Assembly: GCA_038523925.1 (NCBI GenBank)
Contig: JBCBIY010000001.1
Span: 1-64,000, forward strand
DNA: 64,000 nucleotides
Direction: 5' to 3'
Source: JBCBWG01 sp038523925
GTDB lineage: Bacteria; Pseudomonadota; Alphaproteobacteria; Rhizobiales; Hyphomicrobiaceae
The stretch's first letter is position 1; each line of letters begins with the position of its first letter. Below the pieces are notes generated by a model. The model made no database searches and was not told where the DNA came from. It saw nothing but the letters and a program-made list of their open reading frames with translations. Positions 33,189-40,772 of the stretch are shown here, piece after piece. Made by a program: the position numbers and the translations under genes.

Positions 33189-34010
33189 ATGCGGCTGTTA
33201 AACCGTCAGGTGTCGCGGCCGGTGGGGCTCGTCCTCGCGGCCGCGCCGTTCGTGGTTGTGATCGCGGTCTACATGATCGCGAGCGAAGCGCGGCTTGCGG
33301 AGAACGCCGCTGATAAGTTGCTGCCCGCGCTGGAGACCATGGGCCGCGCGATCCAGCGCGTCGCGTTCGAGCCAAGCCGGCGGACGGGTGAGTACCTCCT
33401 GTGGCAGGACACCGCCGCGAGCTTGTCTCGGATCGGCATCGGCATCGGAATTTCGGTCACCCTCGCCATCATGATCGGCATTCCGCTCGGCCTCATTCCG
33501 ATGGTGCGGACCACACTCGGTGGATTTGTCGCCACCGTCTCGTTGATCCCGCCGATCACCATCCTGCCGATCCTGTTCATCGTCGCCGGCCTCGGCGAAG
33601 TCTCGAAGATCGCGCTCATCACACTCGGCACGGCGCCGGTTATGATCCGGTCGATTGCGGGTGCGGTCGAAGAACTGCCGCGCGAGCTCATCGTCAAGGC
33701 GCAGACGTTGGGTGCGAGCACGTGGCAGGTGCTCGTCCGCGTCGTCCTTCCGCAAGTGTTACCGAAGCTCATCCTCGCCGCGCGGCTTGGGCTCGTGCCT
33801 GCGTGGATCTTCTTGATTTCGGCAGAGGCCATCGCGTCGACGGAAGGGCTTGGCTACCGCATCTTCCTCGTCCGCCGTTATCTCGCGATGGATGTCATCC
33901 TGCCTTATGTCGCGTGGATTACGTTCCTGGCGTTCGCCATTGACCGTATCCTCCTTTGGCTGTCGCACCGGCTGTTCCCGTGGGCACACCTTGGCGCGAA
34001 GGCGGGGTAA
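33189..34010 (+). CDS. ABC transporter permease (guanidine importer)
   Basis: The 273-residue product has about six membrane segments and the binding-protein-dependent permease EAA loop ELPRELIVKAQTLGASTWQVLVRVVLPQVLPKLI. It belongs to the NitT/TauT-like SsuC family. It is between the binding protein and ATPase genes, with 32- and 9-base gaps. The periplasmic loop after the first segment is longer than in SsuC-type permeases. Confidence 0.9.
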   Translation: MRLLNRQVSRPVGLVLAAAPFVVVIAVYMIASEARLAENAADKLLPALETMGRAIQRVAFEPSRRTGEYLLWQDTAASLSRIGIGIGISVTLAIMIGIPLGLIPMVRTTLGGFVATVSLIPPITILPILFIVAGLGEVSKIALITLGTAPVMIRSIAGAVEELPRELIVKAQTLGASTWQVLVRVVLPQVLPKLILAARLGLVPAWIFLISAEAIASTEGLGYRIFLVRRYLAMDVILPYVAWITFLAFAIDRILLWLSHRLFPWAHLGAKAG

Positions 34011-34019
34011 GGTGGCGGG

Positions 34020-34835
34020 ATGCTGACCATCCAACGGCTGACAATGAGCTATGGCAACACGCGCGTGCTGGAGCCGATCTCGCTCACGCTGTCAGAGGGC
34101 GCGTTCGCGACGATCGTCGGGGCGTCGGGTTGCGGGAAGTCGACGTTCCTGCGTCTGGTCCTCGGCCAGGAGCAGCCGAGCAGCGGCGCGATTTTGCTCG
34201 ACGGTGCGCCGCTGCCGCCGGAGCCAACGCAAGCGCGCGGGATCGTGTTTCAAAGATACTCCGTCTTTCCGCATCTGACGGCTTGGCAGAACCTGCTCTT
34301 GCCGCACGGGATTGCGTCATCGCCGCTGACCGGACATGTGCGCGGCGCTGACCGTCTGGCCGCCGAGGGCCGCGCGCGTGCGTTGCTCGAGCGGACAGGA
34401 TTGACGGCTGCGCGCGACCGCTATCCCGCGCAACTGTCCGGCGGCATGCAGCAGCGGCTCGCGCTCGCCCAGGCGCTGATGCGTGAGCCGCGCATCCTGC
34501 TGCTCGATGAACCGTTCGGCGCGCTTGATCCGGGCGTGCGTCTCGATATGCACGACCTGCTGCTCGAGTTCTGGCGTGAGTTCGGCATGACGATCCTGAT
34601 GGTCACGCACGATCTGCCGGAAGCCTTCAAACTCGGCACCCGGCTGCTTGTCTTTGACAAGTTGCGCCACGACGAACAGGCGCCAGAAGCGTTCGGCGCG
34701 ACGATCACGTACGACCTGCCGATCGCAGGCGCGGCTGCCACCGCCGCGCTCGGCCAAAGCGCACCTGATGCGGCATCCGAGACAGAGATCACAAACGCGA
34801 CCGCTGCGACTGCGCGGTTCATGGAAAGGACTTAA
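34020..34835 (+). CDS. ABC transporter ATP-binding protein (guanidine importer)
   Basis: The 271-residue ATPase has Walker A GASGCGKST, the Q loop VFQRYSVFP, signature LSGGMQQR and Walker B ILLLDEPFGALD, with the H-loop VTHDLPEAF. It resembles NitT/TauT-type ATPases such as SsuB but is longer at the C-terminus (about 45 residues rich in Ala). With the previous two genes it forms a complete importer. Confidence 0.91.
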   Translation: MLTIQRLTMSYGNTRVLEPISLTLSEGAFATIVGASGCGKSTFLRLVLGQEQPSSGAILLDGAPLPPEPTQARGIVFQRYSVFPHLTAWQNLLLPHGIASSPLTGHVRGADRLAAEGRARALLERTGLTAARDRYPAQLSGGMQQRLALAQALMREPRILLLDEPFGALDPGVRLDMHDLLLEFWREFGMTILMVTHDLPEAFKLGTRLLVFDKLRHDEQAPEAFGATITYDLPIAGAAATAALGQSAPDAASETEITNATAATARFMERT

Positions 34836-34838
34836 GAT

Positions 34839-36053
34839 ATGTTGAGCCACCGCACGCGCGGCCACATCACGCGGCGCGCAGGATTGAGGTCGCCATTGCG
34901 CACGCACCGCGCGCACCATCCCGATTTCAATGCCCGTGAAACGCTCGGTTGGAAGGCGGTCGAGGCGGAAGGGAAACTGTCGGAAGAGGCCTGGCGCAAG
35001 GAGCAGCAGTGGGCGCTCGATATGGGGCTGCCCGGCGCCGACAGCATCGACGACAAGACCATCCCGACGTTCGCGCGCGGCGAGCTTCCACACTTTGCGG
35101 GCATCAATACGTTTCTGAAGGCACCGTACGTTGAGAACGTGCGGGATGTCGCGAAGTACGATGCCGCCGTCCTCGGTATTCCCTTCGACTCCGGCACGAC
35201 CTATCGCCCGGGCACGCGCTTCGGCCCGCAGGGTATGCGCCGGATTTCAGCGCTCTATACGCCGTACAACTATGAAATGGGCGTCGACCTGCGCGAGCAG
35301 ATGACGCTGTGCGATGCGGGCGACGTCTTCACGATCCCCGCCAACCTCGAGAAGAGCTTTGACCAGATCACGCGCGGCGTCAGCCATGTGTTCTCGTCCG
35401 GCGCCTTGCCGATCATGCTCGGCGGCGATCATTCGATCGGCTTCCCCTGTGTCCGCGGCATCGCGCAGTGCACCTCGAAGCGGATCGGCATCATCCACTT
35501 TGACCGGCACATCGACATCCAGCAGAAGGATCTCGATGAGCGGATGCACACGACGCCTTGGTACTGGGCAACCGAGATGGACAACGTGCCCGCGACCAAT
35601 CTCGTGCAGCTTGGCATCGGTGGCTGGCAGGTGCCGCGCTATGGCGTGCAGGAGGCGCGTAACAAGCAGCAGAACGTGCTGACGATCGACGACATTGAAT
35701 CCTACGGCCTTGAGAAGACAGCGGAGATCGCGCTGGAACTTGCCTGGAAAGACGCTGATGCCGTCTACATTTCGTTCGATGTTGATTCCGTTGACTGCGG
35801 GTTTGTGCCAGGCACGGGATGGCCTGAGCCTGGCGGGTTCCTACCGCGCGAAGCCTTAAAGCTGCTTGGGCTCGTTGCCGCTGAAGGGCTGTGCGGGCTC
35901 GAAGTCGTCGAAGTCAGCCCGCCGTACGATACGTCTGACATTACCGCACTGCTCGGCGTCCGCGTGGCTGTTGAAGTGCTTGGGTCAATGGTGGCGCACG
36001 GCAAGTTGGGCGCGCACAAAGCGATCATCGATAAGCCCGTCGCGTACGGTTGA
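34839..36053 (+). CDS. gdmH: Guanidine hydrolase (GdmH-like ureohydrolase)
   Basis: This 404-residue ureohydrolase would split guanidine into urea and ammonia. Metal ligands are GGDHS (His198), FDRHID (Asp222, His224, Asp226) and SFDVDSVD (Asp314, Asp316). Agmatinases normally read HFDAHTD and GTGTPEPGG at two of these places; here FDRHID and GTGWPEPGG (Trp328) are seen, as I recall from the nickel-dependent guanidine hydrolase of cyanobacteria. The N-terminal extension of about 90 residues, with NTFLKAPYVE, is also a GdmH trait. It sits in a guanidine-riboswitch operon. Agmatinase annotation is the likely automated alternative. Shine-Dalgarno AAAGGA lies eight bases upstream. Confidence 0.87.
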   Translation: MLSHRTRGHITRRAGLRSPLRTHRAHHPDFNARETLGWKAVEAEGKLSEEAWRKEQQWALDMGLPGADSIDDKTIPTFARGELPHFAGINTFLKAPYVENVRDVAKYDAAVLGIPFDSGTTYRPGTRFGPQGMRRISALYTPYNYEMGVDLREQMTLCDAGDVFTIPANLEKSFDQITRGVSHVFSSGALPIMLGGDHSIGFPCVRGIAQCTSKRIGIIHFDRHIDIQQKDLDERMHTTPWYWATEMDNVPATNLVQLGIGGWQVPRYGVQEARNKQQNVLTIDDIESYGLEKTAEIALELAWKDADAVYISFDVDSVDCGFVPGTGWPEPGGFLPREALKLLGLVAAEGLCGLEVVEVSPPYDTSDITALLGVRVAVEVLGSMVAHGKLGAHKAIIDKPVAYG

Positions 36054-36069
36054 ACCGGAGGAGGCCCGC

Positions 36070-36519
36070 ATGCACGGATCGCACTCTCATCCACCCGGCC
36101 GCGGCCACAACGCCGCGAGCGGTGTCGTCCAATGGCAGACGCCGCATGACGACCATGCCGCGCCGCACCCGCACGAGCGCGCGCAGCCGGACACGGAGAA
36201 AGATCTCGACCTTGTCGCCCAGGCCTTCGCGCAGGGCTTTGCGGCGACAGACGACCCAACGAGTTTCCTGCGCCTTGCCGGGATCCCATTTGAGGCCAAG
36301 ACCGCTGATGGCAAGCGGATTGTCCTCCTCCGCGTCGAGCGCGAGCAGATCGCCGACGTTGGCAGCGTCACGCCGCAAGTTGGCGGCGGCGACTTTCGCT
36401 ATGCGCCGCTGCCGGCCCGGCTTGCCGGCCGGCGGGATAAGCTGACCTTCGCCTACTTCGACGGCGATAACGTTGTGCGCCTCGACTTCGTCGCCGCGCG
36501 GGCTCTGACGCCGGCCTGA
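36070..36519 (+). CDS. His-rich protein, candidate metal (nickel) accessory of the guanidine hydrolase
   Basis: The 149-residue product has eight His in its first 35 residues (MHGSHSHPPGRGH, then HDDHAAPHPHE), like the metal-storing tails of nickel chaperones. The rest is one compact domain, FLRLAGIPFEAKTADGKRIVLLRVEREQIADV then FAYFDGDNVVRLDFV, which I do not recognise. There is no CxxC and no GTPase motif, so it is neither HypA nor HypB. It begins 16 bases after gdmH with GGAGGAGG before the ATG, so it is co-transcribed. A role in metal delivery is inference from position and composition. Confidence 0.75.
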   Translation: MHGSHSHPPGRGHNAASGVVQWQTPHDDHAAPHPHERAQPDTEKDLDLVAQAFAQGFAATDDPTSFLRLAGIPFEAKTADGKRIVLLRVEREQIADVGSVTPQVGGGDFRYAPLPARLAGRRDKLTFAYFDGDNVVRLDFVAARALTPA

Positions 36520-36654
36520 CGTGTGGCAAAGCGCGGGCCTTGCGGATCGGATCTACGCGTCCGACGTTCGTCATGATCAAGAGTTCGGGTTGCGGCCGCA
36601 TGCGGTCCGCGCAAGTTCGCGTCAGCAACGTCTCACGAGGTCCGAGATCCGGGT

Positions 36655-36948
36655 ATGGGCAACAAGATCCCGTCGCCGTGCATCGATGTCTGCAAGTACA
36701 AGCGCGGCGGCTATTGCATCGGCTGTGGCATGTCGAAGACGCAGAAGAAGAGTTTTAAGAAACTCGGCGGCCGCAAGAAGCAGCTTCGATTCATCGAGAA
36801 GCTGATGGCGCAGCAGGTCGAGCTGGGCGGCTTTCCGATGTGGCCGCGCGCCTATCGCAAGCGCTGCCGGAAAAAAGATATGGCCTGCCCGCTGGATCAC
36901 GAACTGGCAGGCGCCGAGACCTCTCCAAAAAACAAAGAGGCCGCGTAG
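36655..36948 (+). CDS. DUF1289 domain protein
   Basis: The 97-residue product has the DUF1289 cysteine pattern PCIDVCKYKRGGYCIGCGMSK followed by KKLGGRKKQ and a basic C-terminal half. The family may bind iron-sulfur or zinc; function is unknown. Here the C-terminal extension also has a CPLD motif and is twice the usual domain length. The gene ends inside the terminator of the facing dps gene. Confidence 0.85.
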   Translation: MGNKIPSPCIDVCKYKRGGYCIGCGMSKTQKKSFKKLGGRKKQLRFIEKLMAQQVELGGFPMWPRAYRKRCRKKDMACPLDHELAGAETSPKNKEAA

Positions 36949-36968
36949 GCGGCACCCACACGGCCTCT
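36925..36968 (-). terminator. Intrinsic terminator for dps, overlapping the DUF1289 gene
   Basis: On the minus strand AGAGGCCG (36961-36968) pairs with CGGCCTCT (36936-36943), and the sequence TTTGTTTTTTGG follows. This ends dps transcripts 134 bases after the stop codon. Half of it lies in the coding end of the opposite DUF1289 gene. Confidence 0.75.
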
Positions 36969-37101
36969 AAAGTTCTGCGAGCCCTTAAGAGTCTCGCCCG
37001 TCGCTGAAATCAGATCAGCTTCACGCTCGCGTACCTCTAATCTCGCTGAGACAGCGACGCCGCGTGTCCCGGGCGGACGATCCAGCCGAACCGTGCCTAC
37101 C

Positions 37102-37575
37102 CTAACCTTTCACGTGCGCGCGAAGCATCCAGGCGAACTTGTCGTGCTTGTCGGCACGTTCAATCGCGAGATCGTTCGTGACGAGGTCGCCGTTGTTGTC
37201 AGCGACTTCGGCAAGCGCGCGCAGCGTTGCTGACAGCGTCTCCTGGTCCTTCTGCAGCGCGCGGACCATGTCTTTGTCGCCGAGGCGGCCATCCGACTCT
37301 TCGATCTTTGAGCGCTTCAGGTACTCCGCGTAACGGCCTTCGGCATGCGCATCGAGCGACTTCACGCGCTCAGCTAAATCGTCCTGGCCGGCGAAGTGAT
37401 CTTCGTAGATCTCCTGGAACAGCGCGTGCAGCGGCCCAAACGCCATGCCTTCGACATTCCAGTGAAAATTCTGCGCCTTCATCGTCGTAACCGATGTCTC
37501 GGCGAGCGACTGCGTAAGGCCCTCCACGATTTCCTCGATCGCTGACGGCGCGATGGTCGTGCTGACTTCAGCCAT
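37102..37575 (-). CDS. dps: Dps family ferritin-like protein
   Basis: Dps forms a 12-subunit cage that oxidises and stores iron and protects DNA. The 157-residue product has KAQNFHWNVEG, FGPLHALFQEIYEDHFAGQDDLAERVKSLD, which supply His, Asp and Glu of the interface ferroxidase site. There is no Lys-rich N-terminal tail, so direct DNA binding is uncertain. The ATG at 37575 (MAEVSTTIAP) is preferred over one at 37626. It is a lone gene with its own terminator. Confidence 0.94.
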   Translation of the reverse strand: MAEVSTTIAPSAIEEIVEGLTQSLAETSVTTMKAQNFHWNVEGMAFGPLHALFQEIYEDHFAGQDDLAERVKSLDAHAEGRYAEYLKRSKIEESDGRLGDKDMVRALQKDQETLSATLRALAEVADNNGDLVTNDLAIERADKHDKFAWMLRAHVKG

Positions 37576-37695
37576 GGGATTTGTCCTTTCTCTCACGAAG
37601 GCGCCTGGCCCGACGGTTCGTATCAAACTTTAACGCGATGTAAGGCGCTGCTGATCACCTGCAATGGTGATGGAGGCCTCATCGGTGTCCACGCG

Positions 37696-38154
37696 TTATG
37701 TGGTGTCTTGTTGGAAAATTCCATCCGCCAGGCCACACAGCAGGAAGAGCGCGCGGCGATGGCCGATCGGGCGCACACGCCAAGCAATCAAGGCTCGGAG
37801 CTGCGCCATCTCATTTGCGGCGGCTGCCGTGAGCGTGCGGCTTAACCAGACTTCGCTGTCGCTAAAGGTCGCGCTGCCCGGGCGGTGAAAGTGGAGCGGC
37901 TGCGATGCGTGCTGCGCCAAGTGGCCGAACAGCGAAAGGGCGTAGGCTGCGATCGAACCCGCGCGATCTGCTGCAATGGTGGCGCAGGCCGCGTCCAGGT
38001 CTGCCCGCGACGCAAGCTGCGACCGCTGCGCGAAGCCGCGCAAAGCGTTTATGACGCGTGCCTTGTCGGCCGTCAGGCGGTGCTCGGGACGCGTTTCGAC
38101 CGGCGGCGCATCGCTGGCGCGGAACGTGATGATGTTTTCGACTGCATAAGCCAA
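37696..38154 (-). CDS. Hypothetical protein
   Basis: The 152-residue product is not recognised. It is mostly helical, with a central HLAQHASQPLHFHRPG stretch and a C-terminal ALFLLCGLADGIFQQDTT. No signal peptide or clear membrane segment is seen. The start is a TTG with GGAG six bases upstream. Codon use and the two-sided spacing look like a real gene. It is divergent from the zur operon, about 160 bases from the Zur box, so it could be zinc-controlled. Confidence 0.6.
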   Translation of the reverse strand: MAYAVENIITFRASDAPPVETRPEHRLTADKARVINALRGFAQRSQLASRADLDAACATIAADRAGSIAAYALSLFGHLAQHASQPLHFHRPGSATFSDSEVWLSRTLTAAAANEMAQLRALIAWRVRPIGHRRALFLLCGLADGIFQQDTT

Positions 38155-38316
38155 CGCACACTCCGTTCTCGCGACCGGCGTCCCGGTACGCTTCGGTGAG
38201 GCTACCGCAAGATATGTGGGATCGCGGAGTCGACTTTAGACCGCTTCCACATGCAAGTGCGGCAACGCTGCCGTGCTCGGACTGGGTAAGGCTTTCCAGC
38301 GGCTTGTCATCGGAAA

Positions 38317-38333
38317 TGTTATGTTATAACAAC
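38317..38333. promoter_or_regulatory. Zur box
   Basis: ATGTTATGTTATAACAACC contains the palindrome TGTTATAACA, matching the alphaproteobacterial Zur-type operator pattern (GTTATAAC core flanked by AT). It is 34 bases upstream of the zur start, so the regulator controls its own operon and the zinc genes that follow. Confidence 0.85.
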
Positions 38334-38364
38334 CAAGGCAATCAATCTGAGCAAACGGGCAGGT

Positions 38365-38847
38365 ATGAGCGCGAAGCGGACACAGAAGCCAGGCACAAGC
38401 CGGCCATCGCAGCGGTCAGGGCCGCAGCACCCGCGGGCCGCGTCGAGCAGCGCGTCTCTCACGGACAATGACCGCAGCGTGCTGAGCGCGCTTCAAGCCC
38501 AAGACGGTCAACCCGTGAGCGCCTACGACCTCATCGACAGCCTGCGCGGCGGCACGATCCGCTATCCGGCCACCGTCTATCGCGCACTCGATCGGCTCAT
38601 TGCCGCAGGCCTCGTCCACCGCATCGAAACGTCTAAGGCGTTCGTTGCGTGCAATGACGGTTGCGGGGCGTCGCAGCCGCTGTTCGCCGTTTGCGATGAA
38701 TGCGGACAGGCGTCTGAATTGAAGACGCGCTCGGTTCCGAAACTCGTTCACGAAACCGTAGCCGCGGAAGGGTTCGAGGTGACCGGCATGAGCCTCGAGG
38801 TGCGCGGGCTCTGCCATCAGTGCCGCCCTGCCGCTGATCGCGCTTGA
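38365..38847 (+). CDS. zur: Fur-family zinc uptake regulator Zur
   Basis: The 160-residue protein is a Fur-family winged helix (LSALQAQDGQPVSAYDLIDSLRGGTIRYPATVYRALDRLIAAGLV) with a dimerisation domain carrying CDECG and a late CHQCR pair, the structural zinc site. Context with znuCBA and a Zur box identifies it as the zinc repressor rather than Fur or Irr. An Arg/Ser-rich tail of about 30 residues precedes the domain. It is transcribed with znuC. Confidence 0.94.
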   Translation: MSAKRTQKPGTSRPSQRSGPQHPRAASSSASLTDNDRSVLSALQAQDGQPVSAYDLIDSLRGGTIRYPATVYRALDRLIAAGLVHRIETSKAFVACNDGCGASQPLFAVCDECGQASELKTRSVPKLVHETVAAEGFEVTGMSLEVRGLCHQCRPAADRA

Positions 38848-38857
38848 GGCCGGACGC

Positions 38858-38959
38858 ATGCTTGATCTTTCGCTGACAAAACGGCTCTTGATCGCCGGCG
38901 CACTGCTCGCGCTCGTCTGGGGTGTGATTGCGATCGCACTCATCGGAGGTGGGCAGTGA
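38858..38959 (+). CDS. 33-residue membrane microprotein coupled to znuC
   Basis: An ATG ten bases after the zur stop opens a frame of 33 codons. The product begins MLDLSLTKRL and has one hydrophobic segment, LLIAGALLALVWGVIAIALI, before ending GGGQ. It is a single-pass membrane peptide with basic residues before the segment, so the N-terminus should face the cytoplasm. Its stop overlaps the znuC start as GTGA, the same four-base overlap used between later genes in the operon. Position, coupling and composition all point to a real gene. It has no known name to me; it may modulate ZnuB or the Zrg-like permease. Confidence 0.7.
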   Translation: MLDLSLTKRLLIAGALLALVWGVIAIALIGGGQ

Positions 38960-39897
38960 GCGTTGCGGTGCTTGGCAATGGCGTGCGCGCGACGCCGGAA
39001 ATCAGGTGCGAGAACCTCACGCTTGGCTTTGATGGTCACCCCGCGGTCCACCACCTGCACGGCGCAATCGCGCCCGGTGCGCTGCTCGCAATCGTCGGCC
39101 CAAATGGCAGCGGCAAGACAACGCTTTTGCGCGGGCTGATGGGTCAGCTCGCGCCGCTCGGCGGCCGCGTCGTTTCAGATCGCTCGGCGTTTGCTTATCT
39201 GCCCCAGCAGGCCGGCCTTGATCGCGCATTCCCATTGACCGTGCGAGAGCTGGTCACGCTCGGCGCCTGGCGGAGCATCGGATTGTTTCGCCGCGTGGGC
39301 AGAGATGTGGAAGACAGCGTCACGGCGGCGCTCGGTGCTGTCGGGCTGACGGGCTTCGACGCACGGCCGATCGACAAACTGTCAGGCGGTCAGTTGCAAC
39401 GCGCCCTCTTTGCACGCGTCATCGTCCAGGATGAGCCGGTCATCCTTCTCGACGAGCCGTTCAACGCCGTTGACCGGCGCACATCGGCCGACCTGATGCG
39501 TCTGATCCACACGTGGCATCGCGACGGCCGGACGGTGATTGCTGTTCTGCACGATATCGGCCTTGCGCGGGCTGCGTTCCCCGAAAGCCTGCTGCTTGCG
39601 CGCGAGCCGGTTGCGTGGGGCGCCACGTGTGACGTGTTGACGGACCGTAATCTTGCGCGCGCTGATGCCATGGCAGAGCAGTGGGACGAAGGCGCCGCCG
39701 AATGCGAGATCGCGCCAGATCATAGCAACACCCACAGCGCGCATGACGACCATCTCGGCCACGGCGATGGGGCGATCGCGCATGTCCACGCGCATCCTCA
39801 TGTCCAAGTGACCGGCCAACCGCCGCGTCAGCCGGAGCCGGTCGCGGCTGCAAGCATTGCGATGCCGCAGGGCGCCAAGCGTCGGAGCGCCGGATGA
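38956..39897 (+). CDS. znuC: Zinc ABC transporter ATP-binding protein ZnuC
   Basis: The 313-residue ATPase has Walker A GPNGSGKTT, Q-loop YLPQQAG, signature LSGGQLQR and Walker B VILLDEPFNAVD. After the ATPase domain there is a His/Asp-rich tail (DHSNTHSAHDDHLGHG, then HVHAHPHVQV), as seen in several ZnuC proteins and likely to bind zinc. The GTG start is fixed by the overlap with the microprotein. It overlaps znuB by four bases. Confidence 0.95.
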   Translation: MSVAVLGNGVRATPEIRCENLTLGFDGHPAVHHLHGAIAPGALLAIVGPNGSGKTTLLRGLMGQLAPLGGRVVSDRSAFAYLPQQAGLDRAFPLTVRELVTLGAWRSIGLFRRVGRDVEDSVTAALGAVGLTGFDARPIDKLSGGQLQRALFARVIVQDEPVILLDEPFNAVDRRTSADLMRLIHTWHRDGRTVIAVLHDIGLARAAFPESLLLAREPVAWGATCDVLTDRNLARADAMAEQWDEGAAECEIAPDHSNTHSAHDDHLGHGDGAIAHVHAHPHVQVTGQPPRQPEPVAAASIAMPQGAKRRSAG

Positions 39898-40769
39898 GCG
39901 AACTCTATAGCCTCCTCATTGCGCCGTTTGTCGAGTTCGCGTTTATGCGGCGCGCGCTTGCAGGCGTGGTTGCCTTGTCGGTCGGCGCGGCGCCTGTCGG
40001 CGTGTTTCTCATGCTCCGCCGTATGAGCCTTGTCGGCGACGCGATGGCGTGTGCCATCCTGCCCGGCGCTGCCATCGGCTACCTGTTGTTCGGCCTCGCC
40101 GTGCTGCCGATGACGTTCGGCGGTCTTGTCGTTGGTGTGTTCGTGGCTGTTGCGGCCGGGTTTGTTGCGCGCACGACCGTGCAGCTAGAAGACGCGAGCC
40201 TTGCAGCTTTCTACCTGATCTCGCTATCGCTCGGCGTCGCGATCATAAGCATCCGCGGATCCAGCGTTGATTTGATGCAAGTCCTGTTTGGCAGCGTGCT
40301 TGCGATCGACGATACGTCGCTGATGGTCCTCGGCGCTTCGGCGACCGTGACGCTACTGACGCTTGCCGTCATCTATCGCGCGCTGGTCGCTGAATGCGTC
40401 GACCAGGCGTTTCTCCGCGCGGTTGGCGGCCCAAGCGCTGCGACGCACTTTGCCTTTCTAGTCCTCGTGGTCGTCAATCTGGTCGCCGGCTTTCTCGCGC
40501 TCGGGACGCTGCTCGCGGTTGGGCTGATGATGCTGCCGGCGGCGGCCGCGCGCTTTTGGGTCCGCGGGCTCGGCGCGACGCTGGCTCTGTCGATTGCACT
40601 CGCGCTGGCAGCCAGCATCTCCGGATTGCTGATCTCGTATTACGTGACGATTGCCTCGGGTCCAGCGATCACGCTGGTTGCGGGGTTCATCTATATCGCC
40701 TCGCTCGTTGTGGGGCGCGAAGCCGGCTGGGTCGTGGGCCTGAAGCCGCAAAAACACAGGGTGGCTTAG
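39894..40769 (+). CDS. znuB: Zinc ABC transporter permease ZnuB
   Basis: The 291-residue product has about eight membrane segments and family motifs LMLRRMSLVGDAMACAILPGAAIGYL and GTLLAVGLMMLPAAAARFW. It forms the ZnuB dimer in the inner membrane. It overlaps znuC by four bases (ATGA) and is three bases ahead of znuA, so the operon is tight. Confidence 0.95.
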   Translation: MSELYSLLIAPFVEFAFMRRALAGVVALSVGAAPVGVFLMLRRMSLVGDAMACAILPGAAIGYLLFGLAVLPMTFGGLVVGVFVAVAAGFVARTTVQLEDASLAAFYLISLSLGVAIISIRGSSVDLMQVLFGSVLAIDDTSLMVLGASATVTLLTLAVIYRALVAECVDQAFLRAVGGPSAATHFAFLVLVVVNLVAGFLALGTLLAVGLMMLPAAAARFWVRGLGATLALSIALALAASISGLLISYYVTIASGPAITLVAGFIYIASLVVGREAGWVVGLKPQKHRVA

Positions 40770-40772
40770 ACA

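Noticed and set aside
34839..36053. Agmatinase
   Set aside because: The fold is right, but FDRHID, GTGWPEPGG, the long N-terminus and the guanidine-riboswitch operon fit guanidine hydrolase better; an assay would be decisive.
36070..36519. HypA or UreE-type nickel chaperone
   Set aside because: There are no CxxC zinc pairs as in HypA, and I see no UreE domain pattern; only the His-rich start is shared.
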